NCBI RefSeq assembly: GCF_016888445.1
Contig: NZ_JAFEKF010000003.1
Span: 279,429 to 343,428, forward strand
Direction of reading: 5' to 3'
Length of the DNA stretch: 64,000 bases
DNA from: Marinomonas ostreistagni
GTDB taxonomy: Bacteria > Pseudomonadota > Gammaproteobacteria > Pseudomonadales > Marinomonadaceae
Part shown: positions 38,030 through 46,613 of the stretch, one piece after another
Layout of the letters: each line of letters starts with the position of its first letter
Position numbering within the stretch: the stretch's first letter is position 1
Notes under the pieces: model-generated
Seen by the model: the letters and a program-made list of their open reading frames with translations, nothing else
Database searches by the model: none
What the model was told of the DNA's origin: nothing
Position numbers and translations under genes: made by a program

Positions 38030-38233
38030 ATGAAATTTGGCGTATTAGCATTACTGGCTATTATACTGTCTGGCTGTGGCATTCTAAATGGCCATCGTAG
38101 CGCAACAGTTGAAGAGGCGTACTATACGCCGATTATCTTAAGTGACCGATCGGCACGCAGTGGCCAAACGGTTCATATATCAGATCGTGCACGCTCGAGT
38201 AATGCGGATTATGTGCCAGTGATTACGCGCTAG
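38030..38233 (+). CDS. Small predicted lipoprotein
   Basis: The 67-residue frame begins MKFGVLALLAIILSGCG, a lipoprotein signal with lipobox LSGC and Cys about residue 16. GAAAGG precedes the ATG. The mature 50 residues are polar with no recognisable domain (HRSATVEEAYYTPIILSDRSAR). It lies alone on the plus strand between dapE and the yffB-like gene and overlaps the latter's 3' end by 11 bases. Function unknown. Confidence 0.65.
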   Translation: MKFGVLALLAIILSGCGILNGHRSATVEEAYYTPIILSDRSARSGQTVHISDRARSSNADYVPVITR

Positions 38234-38573
38234 CGAAAATCGCTGTATATTGCTCTGGTTTAAACCCCAGAGTGATAGTGTCCTGATGCTCAAGCAGTGG
38301 GCGCTTAATCATGGCTGGTTGTTCCAATAGTACGGCGATGGCCGCCTGATCGTTCATGGCTTCTTGCACCGCTGGGTCTAGTTTGCGCCACGTTGTACCG
38401 CGCTTATTGACCAGTGCTTCCCACCCCAAACTTGTTATCCAAGTTTCTAATTGCGCTTTCGTTAAACCATCCTTGCGGTAATCGTGGAAGGTGTATTGAA
38501 CATTATGTTCATCCAACCAGCGTAGCGCTTTCTTCATGGTATCGCAGTTTTTGATGCCGTAAATAGTGGTCAC
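38223..38573 (-). CDS. yffB: ArsC/Spx-family protein YffB
   Basis: This 116-residue thioredoxin-fold protein closely resembles E. coli YffB as I recall it: MTTIYGIKNCDTMKKALRWL with a single active-site-like Cys10, FHDYRKDGL, NKRGTTWRKLD and MIKRPLLE. The arsenate reductase site is only partly kept, and family members are thought to be glutathione-dependent thiol reductases rather than arsenate reductases. Its position next to dap genes is conserved in gammaproteobacteria. A hairpin in the 65-base gap separates it from dapD. Confidence 0.92.
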   Translation of the reverse strand: MTTIYGIKNCDTMKKALRWLDEHNVQYTFHDYRKDGLTKAQLETWITSLGWEALVNKRGTTWRKLDPAVQEAMNDQAAIAVLLEQPAMIKRPLLEHQDTITLGFKPEQYTAIFASA

Positions 38574-38596
38574 GAGAATTCACCTTTTTTCGATGT

Positions 38597-38628
38597 AAAG
38601 AGGCCAGAGCTCGAGTGAGTTCTGGCCT
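38597..38628 (-). terminator. Hairpin between dapD and yffB, possible weak terminator
   Basis: AGGCCAGA (38601-38608) with CTC (38610-38612) pairs with GAG (38617-38619) and TCTGGCCT (38621-38628), one mismatch, 4-base loop. On the minus strand it is followed by CTTTAC, a weak U tract, so it may attenuate yffB. Confidence 0.5.
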
Positions 38629-38638
38629 TAACAAGCTA

Positions 38639-39676
38639 TTAGTTGTGAGCGTGTAGTGCTTCGTTCAGAGCAATAGCTGTTTTATTGGTTTTACATTCGA
38701 TTGCGCCAGTTTCTGAGTTGCGACGGAATAGAAGGTCTGACTGACCTGATAGTTCACGAGCTTTAACAACCGATACAACGGCGTTGTTCTCGTCTAGTAC
38801 AGCAACTTTTGAGCCAGCAGTAATGTATAGGCCTGATTCAACTGTACAGCGATCACCTAGACCAATGCCAATACCCGCGTTGGCACCGATTAGACATTCT
38901 TCACCCACAGAGATAACGATGTTGCCGCCACCAGAAAGTGTGCCCATTGTTGAACAGCCGCCGCCTAGGTCAGAAGCGTTACCGACTACGACGCCTGCAG
39001 AAATACGACCTTCAACCATGCCTGTACCTAGTGTACCAGCGTTAAAGTTTACGAAGCCTTCGTGCATAACGGTTGTGCCTTCAGCAAGGTGTGCGCCCAG
39101 ACGGATACGCGCTGCATCACCGACACGAATGCCTGTTGGTACAACAAAGTTCGCCATTTTAGGGAATTTGTCCACGCTGAATACTTCAATAGTGCGGCCT
39201 GCCATGCGGGCTTCTAGCTGACGATCTGCAAGTTCACGTACATCGATTGGGCCTTCGCTGGTCCAAGCGGTGTTAACCAATAGACCAAACATGCCATCAA
39301 GCTTAGTTTGGTGTGGTTTTACTTCGCGGTGAGAGATCAGTTGTAGCTTCAGGTACACTTCCGCTGGGTTAGTTGGTGCTTCATCTGTCGCTAGCACACA
39401 TAGTACAACTGGCTGTGACGAGGCTTTTAGGCGTGAAGCACGCTCAGCAAGTTCAATGTGTCCGGCTTGTAATAGAGCAAGGTGAAGGCGGTTAAGATCG
39501 CTTTCATCCAATACCAGTGTTGCATTGCCACCTTCGTAGTTGGTGCTCTCCATTACCGCATCGATGATGCTTTTTTCTGGAGAAACGCTTGGTGATGGGT
39601 AGAAAACTTCTAGCCATGTGCCTTCTTTGTTTTGTGTGCCAATACCAAGGCCAATTGCAAAAGTAGAGTCGCTCAT
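38639..39676 (-). CDS. dapD: 2,3,4,5-tetrahydropyridine-2,6-dicarboxylate N-succinyltransferase
   Basis: The 345-residue enzyme succinylates tetrahydrodipicolinate, opening the succinylase route to DAP. It is the longer form known from pseudomonads and actinobacteria, rather than the 274-residue E. coli type. The N-terminus is FAIGLGIGTQNKEGTWLEVFYP. A left-handed beta-helix with hexapeptide repeats spans roughly 195-295 (GVVVGNASDLGGGCS, LSGGGNIVISVGEEC, IGIGLGDRCTVESG). It follows dapC by 28 bases; GGAG lies upstream. Confidence 0.95.
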   Translation of the reverse strand: MSDSTFAIGLGIGTQNKEGTWLEVFYPSPSVSPEKSIIDAVMESTNYEGGNATLVLDESDLNRLHLALLQAGHIELAERASRLKASSQPVVLCVLATDEAPTNPAEVYLKLQLISHREVKPHQTKLDGMFGLLVNTAWTSEGPIDVRELADRQLEARMAGRTIEVFSVDKFPKMANFVVPTGIRVGDAARIRLGAHLAEGTTVMHEGFVNFNAGTLGTGMVEGRISAGVVVGNASDLGGGCSTMGTLSGGGNIVISVGEECLIGANAGIGIGLGDRCTVESGLYITAGSKVAVLDENNAVVSVVKARELSGQSDLLFRRNSETGAIECKTNKTAIALNEALHAHN

Positions 39677-39704
39677 TAGAGAAAGTGCTCCTAAATAGAC
39701 AGAA

Positions 39705-40898
39705 TTAAAGGTTGTTGTGCTTTGTCATAAAGCGGGCAATGCGTTGAGCGGCCTCAACACATTCAGATTCTTCGGCGACCAGCGCCATGCGGACATGATT
39801 TTGACCAGGATTGTGACCATCGACCTCACGGCCAAGGTAGCTGCCAGGCAATACCAATACGGATTCTTCTTGGTATAGCTTGATGCAAAACTCTTCATCG
39901 TTCATCGGCAGTTTAGGCCACAGGTAAAAGCCAGCTTCTGGTTTTGTTACGTCCATTACTGGTGCTAGATGGGCCAAAACCTGCTCAAATTTACGCTGAT
40001 AAATGTCGCGGTTATTAGCAACGTGAGCTTCATCGTTCCAAGCGGTGATCGAAGCGTGCTGGTGATGAACTGGCATCGCACAGCCATGGTAGGTGCGATA
40101 CAGTAAAAATGGTTTCAGAAGATTAGCATCACCGGCGACAAAGCCTGAGCGCAGGCCCGGCAGGTTAGAGCGCTTGGACAGGGATTGAAAAATTAAGCAG
40201 TTTTCAAAGTCGTCATTACCTAGCTGGACACAAGCGTCCAATAGCCCTAGTGGTTTTTCATCAAAGTAAATTTCTGAATAGCATTCGTCAGCGATAATAG
40301 TGAAGTTAAACTGTTTGGCTTTGTTGATTAAAAATTCATATTCTTCAAGCGTAGTGACTGTGCCAGCAGGGTTATTCGGTGAGCAAACAAATAACAGTTC
40401 ACAGCGTTGCCATACTTCATCAGAGACAGCTTGGTAGTCGATCTTGTAATGATTGCTATCATCGCATGGTAAGTAGTGCAGTTCAGCCCCAGCTAGAATA
40501 CCTGCCCCTTCATAAATCTGGTAAAACGGATTAGGGCTAACGACTAACGGTTGCTCTTTTGCACCGACGATGGCCTGAGTGATGGCAAATAAAGCTTCAC
40601 GAGTACCAGTGACGGGAATGACCTGAGTGTCAGGATCAAGCTTGGTAACATTGAAGCGACGCTTAGCCCAGTCAGCAATAGCGTTGCGCAGGCTCGCTTC
40701 ACCTTTGGTCGCAGGGTATTTTGACACGCCATCCAGTGAGTCTTTAAGGGTGTCTAGCACGATACTTGGCGCTTCGTGCTGCGGCTCACCAATGGTCAGC
40801 TTGATCAGTGGTAGCGCTGGATTAGGCTCGATGGATGCCAATAGATCCGCAAGTTTTTGAAAAGGGTAGGGATGTAATGAATGAATCAAAGGGTTCAT
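39705..40898 (-). CDS. dapC: Succinyldiaminopimelate transaminase
   Basis: The 397-residue fold-type I PLP aminotransferase makes N-succinyl-LL-DAP from the keto acid. The PLP Lys is in SLSKRSNLPGLRSGF. VCSPNNPAGTV and ADECYSEIYFDE are typical class I/II motifs, and the C-terminal Arg region is HVRMALV. E. coli uses ArgD/SerC for this step, while pseudomonads and relatives have dapC beside dapD, as here. It starts 8 bases after glnD. Confidence 0.94.
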   Translation of the reverse strand: MNPLIHSLHPYPFQKLADLLASIEPNPALPLIKLTIGEPQHEAPSIVLDTLKDSLDGVSKYPATKGEASLRNAIADWAKRRFNVTKLDPDTQVIPVTGTREALFAITQAIVGAKEQPLVVSPNPFYQIYEGAGILAGAELHYLPCDDSNHYKIDYQAVSDEVWQRCELLFVCSPNNPAGTVTTLEEYEFLINKAKQFNFTIIADECYSEIYFDEKPLGLLDACVQLGNDDFENCLIFQSLSKRSNLPGLRSGFVAGDANLLKPFLLYRTYHGCAMPVHHQHASITAWNDEAHVANNRDIYQRKFEQVLAHLAPVMDVTKPEAGFYLWPKLPMNDEEFCIKLYQEESVLVLPGSYLGREVDGHNPGQNHVRMALVAEESECVEAAQRIARFMTKHNNL

Positions 40899-40906
40899 GC
40901 TGTGTC

Positions 40907-43603
40907 TTATTCCGTAGCTTGGGAAAATCGGTCAATACTGTGTTTAAGCGCTGCGCAAATATGTTCCATGCGCGCTGGATCGGTAATCAGTTCACCGTCA
41001 TCTTCAGTAATGTAGAAGGTGTCTTCTACACGCTCACCTAAGGTGGCGATCTTGGCTTTATGTAGCATAATATGGTGTTCCATAAAGAACTTGCCAATTA
41101 ACGCTAATAAACCTGGGCGATCGGGAGCAGTCACCTCTAACGCAGACCATACCTCTTCAGGCTGGCTGACAAAATGGACCGTGGAAGGCGCATTAAAAAT
41201 CTTTAAGTGACGAGGTGTAAAGCGCTTAATAACACTTTCATAGAGTGACGGTGAATCAAGTTGCTCGATGAGTGTCTTTTTGATGATATCGATACGTTTT
41301 ACATCAAGATGTAAGTTGGTGTCGAAATGATCGTTACTCTCTAGTACAACAAAGGTATCTAGGCTGTAATTGTCACTGGTAGTGTTGATTTTGGCATCAA
41401 GAATGGTCAGTTCCATTTGCTCAAACAGCGCTGCAGTCACCGCAAATAAATGCGTCGCAATCGGTGTATAGATAAACACTTTGCTTGCGCCGGAGAAATT
41501 ACGACCACCGAGTGGGCTGATGACTACTAGTGGCTTGGTGCTTGGGCGATGGTTAAGAATTGCTTCGGTGTTCCAAGCAATCTCTTCGCCACTTGAGCGA
41601 ATGAAGTATTCTTCTTCGATTTTTTCCCAAATATTCTCGGCTTCGATGATATCGGCATTACGCTCGATCAATATTTCAAGTGCGCGCTGTTTGTGTTCGT
41701 CGCTTTGCATATCCGCATCAATTGGAAAGTCTAGGCCGCGGCGCAAAGCGCGCTTGGTTTCTAGGTAGAGTTGGCGCATCAGAGAGGCGCGCCAGCTGTT
41801 CCACATGGTTGGATTTGTGGCGTTGATATCTGCGACGGTCAATAGAAATAGGTAATCAAGGCGCTCTTGATCTTTGACTATGCTGGCAAACTCCCAAATA
41901 ACTTCAGGGTCCGAGATGTCTTTGCGCTGGGCGGTCACCGACATGAGTAGGTGGTGGCGTACCAGCCATTCGATCAGCTCGGTTTCGCGCTTGCTAAGTC
42001 CGTGACGTTCACAAAATAAACGGGCATCGACACAGCCTAGCTCTGAGTGATCGCCGCCTCGGCCTTTGGCGATATCATGGTAAAGGCCGGCAATATAAAG
42101 AAGCTCGACTTTTTGAATGTGTCGAATTGCCTGCGAGGATATTGGGAAAGAGGCACGGCTTTCGGGTTGTAGAAAACGACGTAAGTTTTCCACGAGCTGT
42201 AGAGTGTGCGCATCAACCGTATAGATGTGGAATAGGTCATGCTGCATTTGGCCAATAATGGTGCCAAATTCGGGCAGGTAGCGCCCCAGTAGACCGATAT
42301 GCTTCATGGATCGAAGCAAGCTGGTCATGCGGAAGCGACTGGCAATGATATCGAGAAATAAGCTGGTGTTTTCTGGGGCGTTTCGGTAAGCCTCATCAAC
42401 CACGTCTAAGTTATCTCGCAAGGCGCGCATGGTATTAGCACGGATGCCTTTGATGTCTTCGCGATCACCCATTAATTTGTACATTTCCAGCATGGCCGAA
42501 GGGGTGTCGACAAAGACTTGTGGGTGGCGTATGGCTAGCTGACCATTGTTAACCTGAAAGCGTTCATTAATGATCTCGATTTCGGGGTTTTGATCAAGCT
42601 GTAAAAACGACTCTTCGAAGTGCTGTAGCAGTAGATCATTTAGCTGCTGAATCGAAGCAACGCTCTGATAGTAGCCTTGCATAAAGCGCTCAACATTGCG
42701 TTTTAGGTCTTCATCATCAAAACCAAATTCTTTCGCCAGTGTGCGTTGGTGATCGAACAGTAGTCGGTCTTCTTTGCGTCCCACGATCGTGTGAAGCGCC
42801 CAGCGAATCCGCCAAAGGTGCGATACCGCGCCTTTTAGTTGGATGTATTCGTCTTCAGATAAAAACTTTTTATCAATCAGGGCACTTAAGCGGTTGGTGT
42901 GCAAGTGACGCTTGGCGACCCAGTCAATGACTTGCATGTCGCGTAAGCCGCCAGGGCACTCTTTTAAGTTAGGCTCTAAGTTGTACGCAGTATTTTGGTA
43001 CTTGGCGTGGCGTTGCTCTTGCTCGGCCAGTTTGGCTCGATAAAACGTTTGGCCATCCCACATGTTGCTAACATCGATGTTTTGTTTCAGCTCTACCAAC
43101 AACGCTGGATCGCCAGCTAGGGCGCGTGATTCGATGAGGTTGGTGATGACGGTAATGTCATCACCCGCAAGGTGTGTGCAGTCCGCAATGGTGCGAACCG
43201 CATGACCGATATCGATTTTAAGATCCCACAGGAACGTGATGAAGGCTTCGATCTTATGTGCAGCGGGCTCAATCCCATCGCGTATCAATATGAGTAAATC
43301 GATATCGGATTTAGGGTGTAGCTCACTGCGACCATAGCCACCTACGGCGACCATGGCAATATCAGGTTCACTATCAAGTTGTGCGCGTTTCCAGGCAGCT
43401 TGCATGGCTTCGTCATACAGCGCAGCATAGCCTTTTACGAGTTTCTCGATGGGGTACAAGTCGTGAAACAAGTCGTTGTAAGCTTTGGTTTTCTCATTAA
43501 GCAATTCGCGAAAGCGCTTTGCAGTCGTACTGATCAACGCCAGCTCGTGCTTTTCAGCAGCGCTAAACAACGGTGGGGCATCCGGAAAAGCGGGAAAGTC
43601 CAT
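40907..43603 (-). CDS. glnD: Bifunctional uridylyltransferase/uridylyl-removing enzyme GlnD
   Basis: This 898-residue nitrogen sensor uridylylates and deuridylylates PII according to glutamine. The nucleotidyltransferase motif GGYGRSELHPKSDIDLL carries the catalytic Asp pair (about 87-103). A central helical region follows, then an HD domain with YHDIAKGRGGDHSELG. Two C-terminal ACT domains bind glutamine; the last begins LEVTAPDRPGLLALIGKF. Length matches E. coli (890). AGAGG precedes the ATG. It lies between map and dapC, a conserved gammaproteobacterial order. No glnB or glnK gene is in the window. Confidence 0.97.
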   Translation of the reverse strand: MDFPAFPDAPPLFSAAEKHELALISTTAKRFRELLNEKTKAYNDLFHDLYPIEKLVKGYAALYDEAMQAAWKRAQLDSEPDIAMVAVGGYGRSELHPKSDIDLLILIRDGIEPAAHKIEAFITFLWDLKIDIGHAVRTIADCTHLAGDDITVITNLIESRALAGDPALLVELKQNIDVSNMWDGQTFYRAKLAEQEQRHAKYQNTAYNLEPNLKECPGGLRDMQVIDWVAKRHLHTNRLSALIDKKFLSEDEYIQLKGAVSHLWRIRWALHTIVGRKEDRLLFDHQRTLAKEFGFDDEDLKRNVERFMQGYYQSVASIQQLNDLLLQHFEESFLQLDQNPEIEIINERFQVNNGQLAIRHPQVFVDTPSAMLEMYKLMGDREDIKGIRANTMRALRDNLDVVDEAYRNAPENTSLFLDIIASRFRMTSLLRSMKHIGLLGRYLPEFGTIIGQMQHDLFHIYTVDAHTLQLVENLRRFLQPESRASFPISSQAIRHIQKVELLYIAGLYHDIAKGRGGDHSELGCVDARLFCERHGLSKRETELIEWLVRHHLLMSVTAQRKDISDPEVIWEFASIVKDQERLDYLFLLTVADINATNPTMWNSWRASLMRQLYLETKRALRRGLDFPIDADMQSDEHKQRALEILIERNADIIEAENIWEKIEEEYFIRSSGEEIAWNTEAILNHRPSTKPLVVISPLGGRNFSGASKVFIYTPIATHLFAVTAALFEQMELTILDAKINTTSDNYSLDTFVVLESNDHFDTNLHLDVKRIDIIKKTLIEQLDSPSLYESVIKRFTPRHLKIFNAPSTVHFVSQPEEVWSALEVTAPDRPGLLALIGKFFMEHHIMLHKAKIATLGERVEDTFYITEDDGELITDPARMEHICAALKHSIDRFSQATE

Positions 43604-43633
43604 ATATGGCCTCTTAAGTAATCGGTGCGCGAA

Positions 43634-44485
43634 TTATAGTGTGTCGTCTGGGCGCAGTGTTAGCACTTCAACACCATCGGCGGTGACCAGTAGTGTGTGC
43701 TCATATTGGGCCGATAGGCGACCATCTTTGGTTTTGGCGATCCAGCCATCTGGACCAGAGTGCTTAACCTGTTTTTTGCCAGCATTGATCATAGGTTCGA
43801 TGGTGAAAGTCATGCCTTCTTCTAATACAACACCTGTGCCAGAGCGGCCGTAATGCGCCACTTGTGGCTCACCATGGAAGGTTGTGCCGATACCGTGACC
43901 GCAATACTCTTCAACCACTGAATAATGGTGTTTATGGGCGAATTCGGAAATGGCTGCGCCGATATCCCCTAGGCGTACACCTGGTTTTACCATTTTGATG
44001 GCTAGATATAGGCTCTCTTGGGTGATTTTGCATAGGCGTTCCGCATGGGGAGCTGCAGGCCCTGCTGAGAACATTTTACTGGTGTCGCCGTAGTAGCCAT
44101 CTTTGATGATAGTGATATCAATGTTAACGACATCGCCTTTCTTCAGTGGTTTGTCGTTCGGGATGCCATGACAGATCACATCATTGACGGATGTGCAGCA
44201 AGATTTAGGGAAACCATGATAATTAAGAGGAGCTGGGATAGCGCCTTGCTCGCCAACAATATAGTTGTGGGCGATGATGTCTAACTCATCAGTAGTGACG
44301 CCAGGGACGACGAACTTTTCTAGCATGGTTAGTACTTCGCCGGCTAGCTTGCCCGCGATGCGCATGCCTTCGATGTCATTTACATCGGTAAAGCGTGTCG
44401 CGCTTGGGCGTGGTGTCCATTCTGGCACTTCTAGACGGCCATCTTTAGTTAACTCTTTTACTTGCTGCAGAATCTCATTGCTCAT
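43634..44485 (-). CDS. map: Methionine aminopeptidase, type I
   Basis: The 283-residue dinuclear-metal enzyme removes N-terminal Met from new proteins. Metal ligands are seen in VNIDITIIKDGYYGDTS (two Asp), EYCGHGIGTTFHGEP (His), FTIEPM (Glu) and QYEHT (Glu). It is about 20 residues longer than E. coli Map, with a short N-terminal extension (QQVKELTKDGRLEVPEWTP). It is divergent from rpsB, the classic arrangement, and heads the leftward map-glnD-dapC-dapD block. Confidence 0.96.
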   Translation of the reverse strand: MSNEILQQVKELTKDGRLEVPEWTPRPSATRFTDVNDIEGMRIAGKLAGEVLTMLEKFVVPGVTTDELDIIAHNYIVGEQGAIPAPLNYHGFPKSCCTSVNDVICHGIPNDKPLKKGDVVNIDITIIKDGYYGDTSKMFSAGPAAPHAERLCKITQESLYLAIKMVKPGVRLGDIGAAISEFAHKHHYSVVEEYCGHGIGTTFHGEPQVAHYGRSGTGVVLEEGMTFTIEPMINAGKKQVKHSGPDGWIAKTKDGRLSAQYEHTLLVTADGVEVLTLRPDDTL

Positions 44486-44610
44486 AATAAAATTGTCTTA
44501 AATCTTCACTAGTCTTAAGGATGAAATCATTCTACATGACTTAGCGCGGTTATTCGCCCTGAGTTGAGAAAAAATCGTGAAGAATGGCGCATGAAAAAGC
44601 GAATCTTTAC

Positions 44611-44639
44611 TTTTGGTGAGGGCGCTTTTGTGGTATAAA
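44611..44639 (+). promoter_or_regulatory. Putative rpsB promoter (extended -10)
   Basis: TATAAA (44634-44639) is preceded by TGG at 44631-44633, matching an extended -10. The -35 (TTTTGG at 44611-44616, 17-base spacer) is weak. The start site would be near 44646, giving a leader of about 165 bases. Confidence 0.55.
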
Positions 44640-44645
44640 ACGCCG

Positions 44646-44810
44646 GCTTGACTCTTTTCGTAAAAGTCAGCACAACTAAACCAATTTTAACGACCTTGCT
44701 GTCTAATTAAAAATAGCGTCTCTGGGGTGCCTGAAATTGCTTTAAATTTCAAAAGGCTGAGAGGCTAGGGCTAGCAAGTTAACCTAACCCAAAACCTAAA
44801 GGATAGTAAA
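44646..44810 (+). ncRNA. rpsB leader, probable S2 autoregulatory RNA element
   Basis: The leader contains GGGGTGCC (44724-44731), a hairpin GAAATT/AATTTC (44733-44738 with 44745-44750), then GGCTGAGAG (44755-44763). A 4-base stem follows in GGCTAGGGCTAGC, and a second GGG/CCC pairing with CCTAACCC is possible. Leaders upstream of rpsB are known to mediate S2 feedback in gammaproteobacteria. The GGGGTGCC and GGCTGAGA boxes also match the pyrimidine-sensing half of the TPP riboswitch; the pyrophosphate-sensing half is not seen. AAAGGAT at 44798-44804 is the ribosome binding site. Confidence 0.55.
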
Positions 44811-45545
44811 ATGCCTACAGTTTCAATGCGCGACCTACTACAGGTTGGTTCACACTTCGGTCACCAAACTCGTTACTGGAACCCAAAAATGAAGCCATTC
44901 ATCTTTGGTGCGCGTAACAAGATCCATATCATCAACCTAGAGCACACTGTTCCAGCACTTAACGAAGCACTTGAGCTTGTTAAGAAAATGGCTGAGAACA
45001 AAAACAAAGTTTTGTTCGTAGGTACTAAGCGCGCGGCAGCGAAATCAATCGCTGAACAAGCATCTCGTGCTGGTATGCCGTTCGTAAACCACCGTTGGTT
45101 AGGTGGTATGCTGACTAACTACAAAACAATCCGTACATCTATCAAGCGTCTACGTGACCTAGAAGGTCAACAAGCTGACGGTACGTTCGAGAAGCTAACT
45201 AAAAAAGAAGCTCTAATGCGTACACGTGAACTTGAGAAACTAGAGCGCTCTCTAGGTGGTATCAAGGATATGGGTGGTCTACCTGACGTACTATTCGTAG
45301 TAGACGTTGACCACGAGCGTATCGCTATTAAAGAAGCTAACAAGCTAGGTATCCCTGTTATCGGTATCGTTGATACTAACAGCGATCCAGACGGTGTTGA
45401 TTACGTTATCCCTGCAAACGACGATGCTATCCGTGCTGTACAATTGTACGTTTCTGCATTCGCTGATGCGTCTCTAGAAGGCCGTGCAGCTGCAGCAGGT
45501 AGTGCTGACGAGTTTGTTGAAGTAAACGACGCCGCTGAAGCGTAA
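44811..45545 (+). CDS. rpsB: 30S ribosomal protein S2
   Basis: The 244-residue protein binds 16S rRNA late in small-subunit assembly and docks S1. Signatures are [22 protein letters not shown], the HIINLEHT segment, [14 protein letters not shown] and [13 protein letters not shown]. It is cotranscribed with tsf across an intergenic attenuator. Codon use is strongly biased: 13 of its 21 leucines are CTA. Expression is probably controlled by S2 binding to its structured leader. Confidence 0.98.
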   Translation: MPTVSMRDLLQVGSHFGHQTRYWNPKMKPFIFGARNKIHIINLEHTVPALNEALELVKKMAENKNKVLFVGTKRAAAKSIAEQASRAGMPFVNHRWLGGMLTNYKTIRTSIKRLRDLEGQQADGTFEKLTKKEALMRTRELEKLERSLGGIKDMGGLPDVLFVVDVDHERIAIKEANKLGIPVIGIVDTNSDPDGVDYVIPANDDAIRAVQLYVSAFADASLEGRAAAAGSADEFVEVNDAAEA

Positions 45546-45575
45546 TTTTACGGATCTTATCTGGTCTTACTGATC

Positions 45576-45605
45576 AAGGGAGAGAGGCAACGCTCTCCCT
45601 TTTTT
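45576..45605 (+). terminator. Attenuator between rpsB and tsf
   Basis: AAGGGAGAG (45576-45584) pairs with CTCTCCCTT (45593-45601) around an 8-base loop, followed by a T run to 45605. It lies 29 bases before tsf, so it probably reduces rather than ends transcription into tsf. Confidence 0.85.
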
Positions 45606-45634
45606 AAATTTGTTATCGTACAAGGGGAATTAAC

Positions 45635-46495
45635 ATGGCCGCAGTATCTGCAGCAATGGTAAAAGAACTACGTGACCGTACCGGTCTTGGCATGATGGAG
45701 TGTAAAAAAGCTCTAACAGCTGCTGGTGGTGACATCGAAGTAGCAATCGAAGAGCTACGTAAATCAAGCGGTATGAAGGCGGCTAAGAAAGCTGGCCGTA
45801 CAGCTGCTGAAGGTACTATCATCATGAAAGTTGCTGATGATAACTCTTACGGCGTGCTTGTAGAAGTTAACTCTGAAACTGACTTTGCTGCACGTGACGA
45901 AGGTTTCGTAGCGTTTGCAAACAAAGTAGCAGACGCTGTCTTTGCATCGAAAGAAACTGACATGGAAAAAGTGATCTCTGGCGAAATGCTAGAAGCTCGC
46001 GAAGCACTTGTTCAGAAAATCGGTGAAAACATCACACCTCGTCGTGCTGTACTGGTTGAAGGTGGTTTGGTTTCAGGTTACCTACACAGCAACGGTCAAA
46101 TCGCTGCACTAGTTCAGCTAGAAGGCGGCAGCGATGAGCTAGCGAAAGACATCGCTATGCACGCAACTGCAGTTTCTCCACGTGTTGTGCGTGGCGAAGA
46201 TATGCCTGCTGATGTGCTTGCTAAAGAAGAAGAAATCATCCGTGCTCAGCCTGATATGGCGGGTAAACCAGCGGAAATCGTTGACAAGATGATTGGCGGC
46301 CGTATTAAGAAGTTCTTGGCTGAAAACAGCCTGAATGACCAGCCATTCGTTAAAAACCCAGAAGTTAAAGTAGGTCAGCTAGCGAAAGACGCTGGTGCGA
46401 CTATCACTTCTTTTGTTCGCCTAGAAGTAGGTGAAGGTATCGAAGTTGAAGAAACAGACTTCGCTGCTGAGGTTGCTGCTCAACTTAAAGGCTAA
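45635..46495 (+). CDS. tsf: Elongation factor Ts
   Basis: The 286-residue guanine nucleotide exchange factor recycles EF-Tu. The N-terminal module [34 protein letters not shown] and the core motif [16 protein letters not shown] are diagnostic. The coiled-coil and C-terminal module ([22 protein letters not shown]) follow. AAGGGGAATTAAC provides the ribosome binding site. Like rpsB it uses many CTA leucine codons. A strong terminator follows its stop codon. Confidence 0.98.
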   Translation: MAAVSAAMVKELRDRTGLGMMECKKALTAAGGDIEVAIEELRKSSGMKAAKKAGRTAAEGTIIMKVADDNSYGVLVEVNSETDFAARDEGFVAFANKVADAVFASKETDMEKVISGEMLEAREALVQKIGENITPRRAVLVEGGLVSGYLHSNGQIAALVQLEGGSDELAKDIAMHATAVSPRVVRGEDMPADVLAKEEEIIRAQPDMAGKPAEIVDKMIGGRIKKFLAENSLNDQPFVKNPEVKVGQLAKDAGATITSFVRLEVGEGIEVEETDFAAEVAAQLKG

Positions 46496-46518
46496 TGGCT
46501 AGAAAGTTTTGAGTATAC

Positions 46519-46545
46519 AAAGGGGCAGCTAGACTGCCCCTTTTT
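46519..46545 (+). terminator. Rho-independent terminator after tsf
   Basis: AAAGGGGCAG (46519-46528) pairs with CTGCCCCTTT (46534-46543) around CTAGA, followed by T to 46545. It ends the rpsB-tsf transcript before pyrH. Confidence 0.92.
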
Positions 46546-46557
46546 ATGAATAGCATA

Positions 46558-46588
46558 TTGAAGTATGACGTAATTGCTTCAATATATA
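46558..46588 (+). promoter_or_regulatory. Putative pyrH promoter with inverted repeat
   Basis: TTGAAG (46558-46563) could be a -35 and AATATA/TATATA (46581-46588) a -10 with 17 to 19 bases between. TTGAAG is also inversely repeated as CTTCAA at 46577-46582, so a regulator could overlap the promoter. Confidence 0.4.
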
Positions 46589-46613
46589 CTTCTCACCATT
46601 GCCGGAGGTTCAA

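Noticed and set aside
38784..39221. Rightward 145-codon frame opposite dapD
   Set aside because: Pro/Ser/Thr-rich antisense shadow of the beta-helix repeats of dapD; no start signal.
44724..44810. Complete TPP riboswitch upstream of rpsB
   Set aside because: Only the first two boxes match. The pyrophosphate-sensing helices are absent and the gene is not thiamine-related, so I list it as an S2 leader with a partial likeness.
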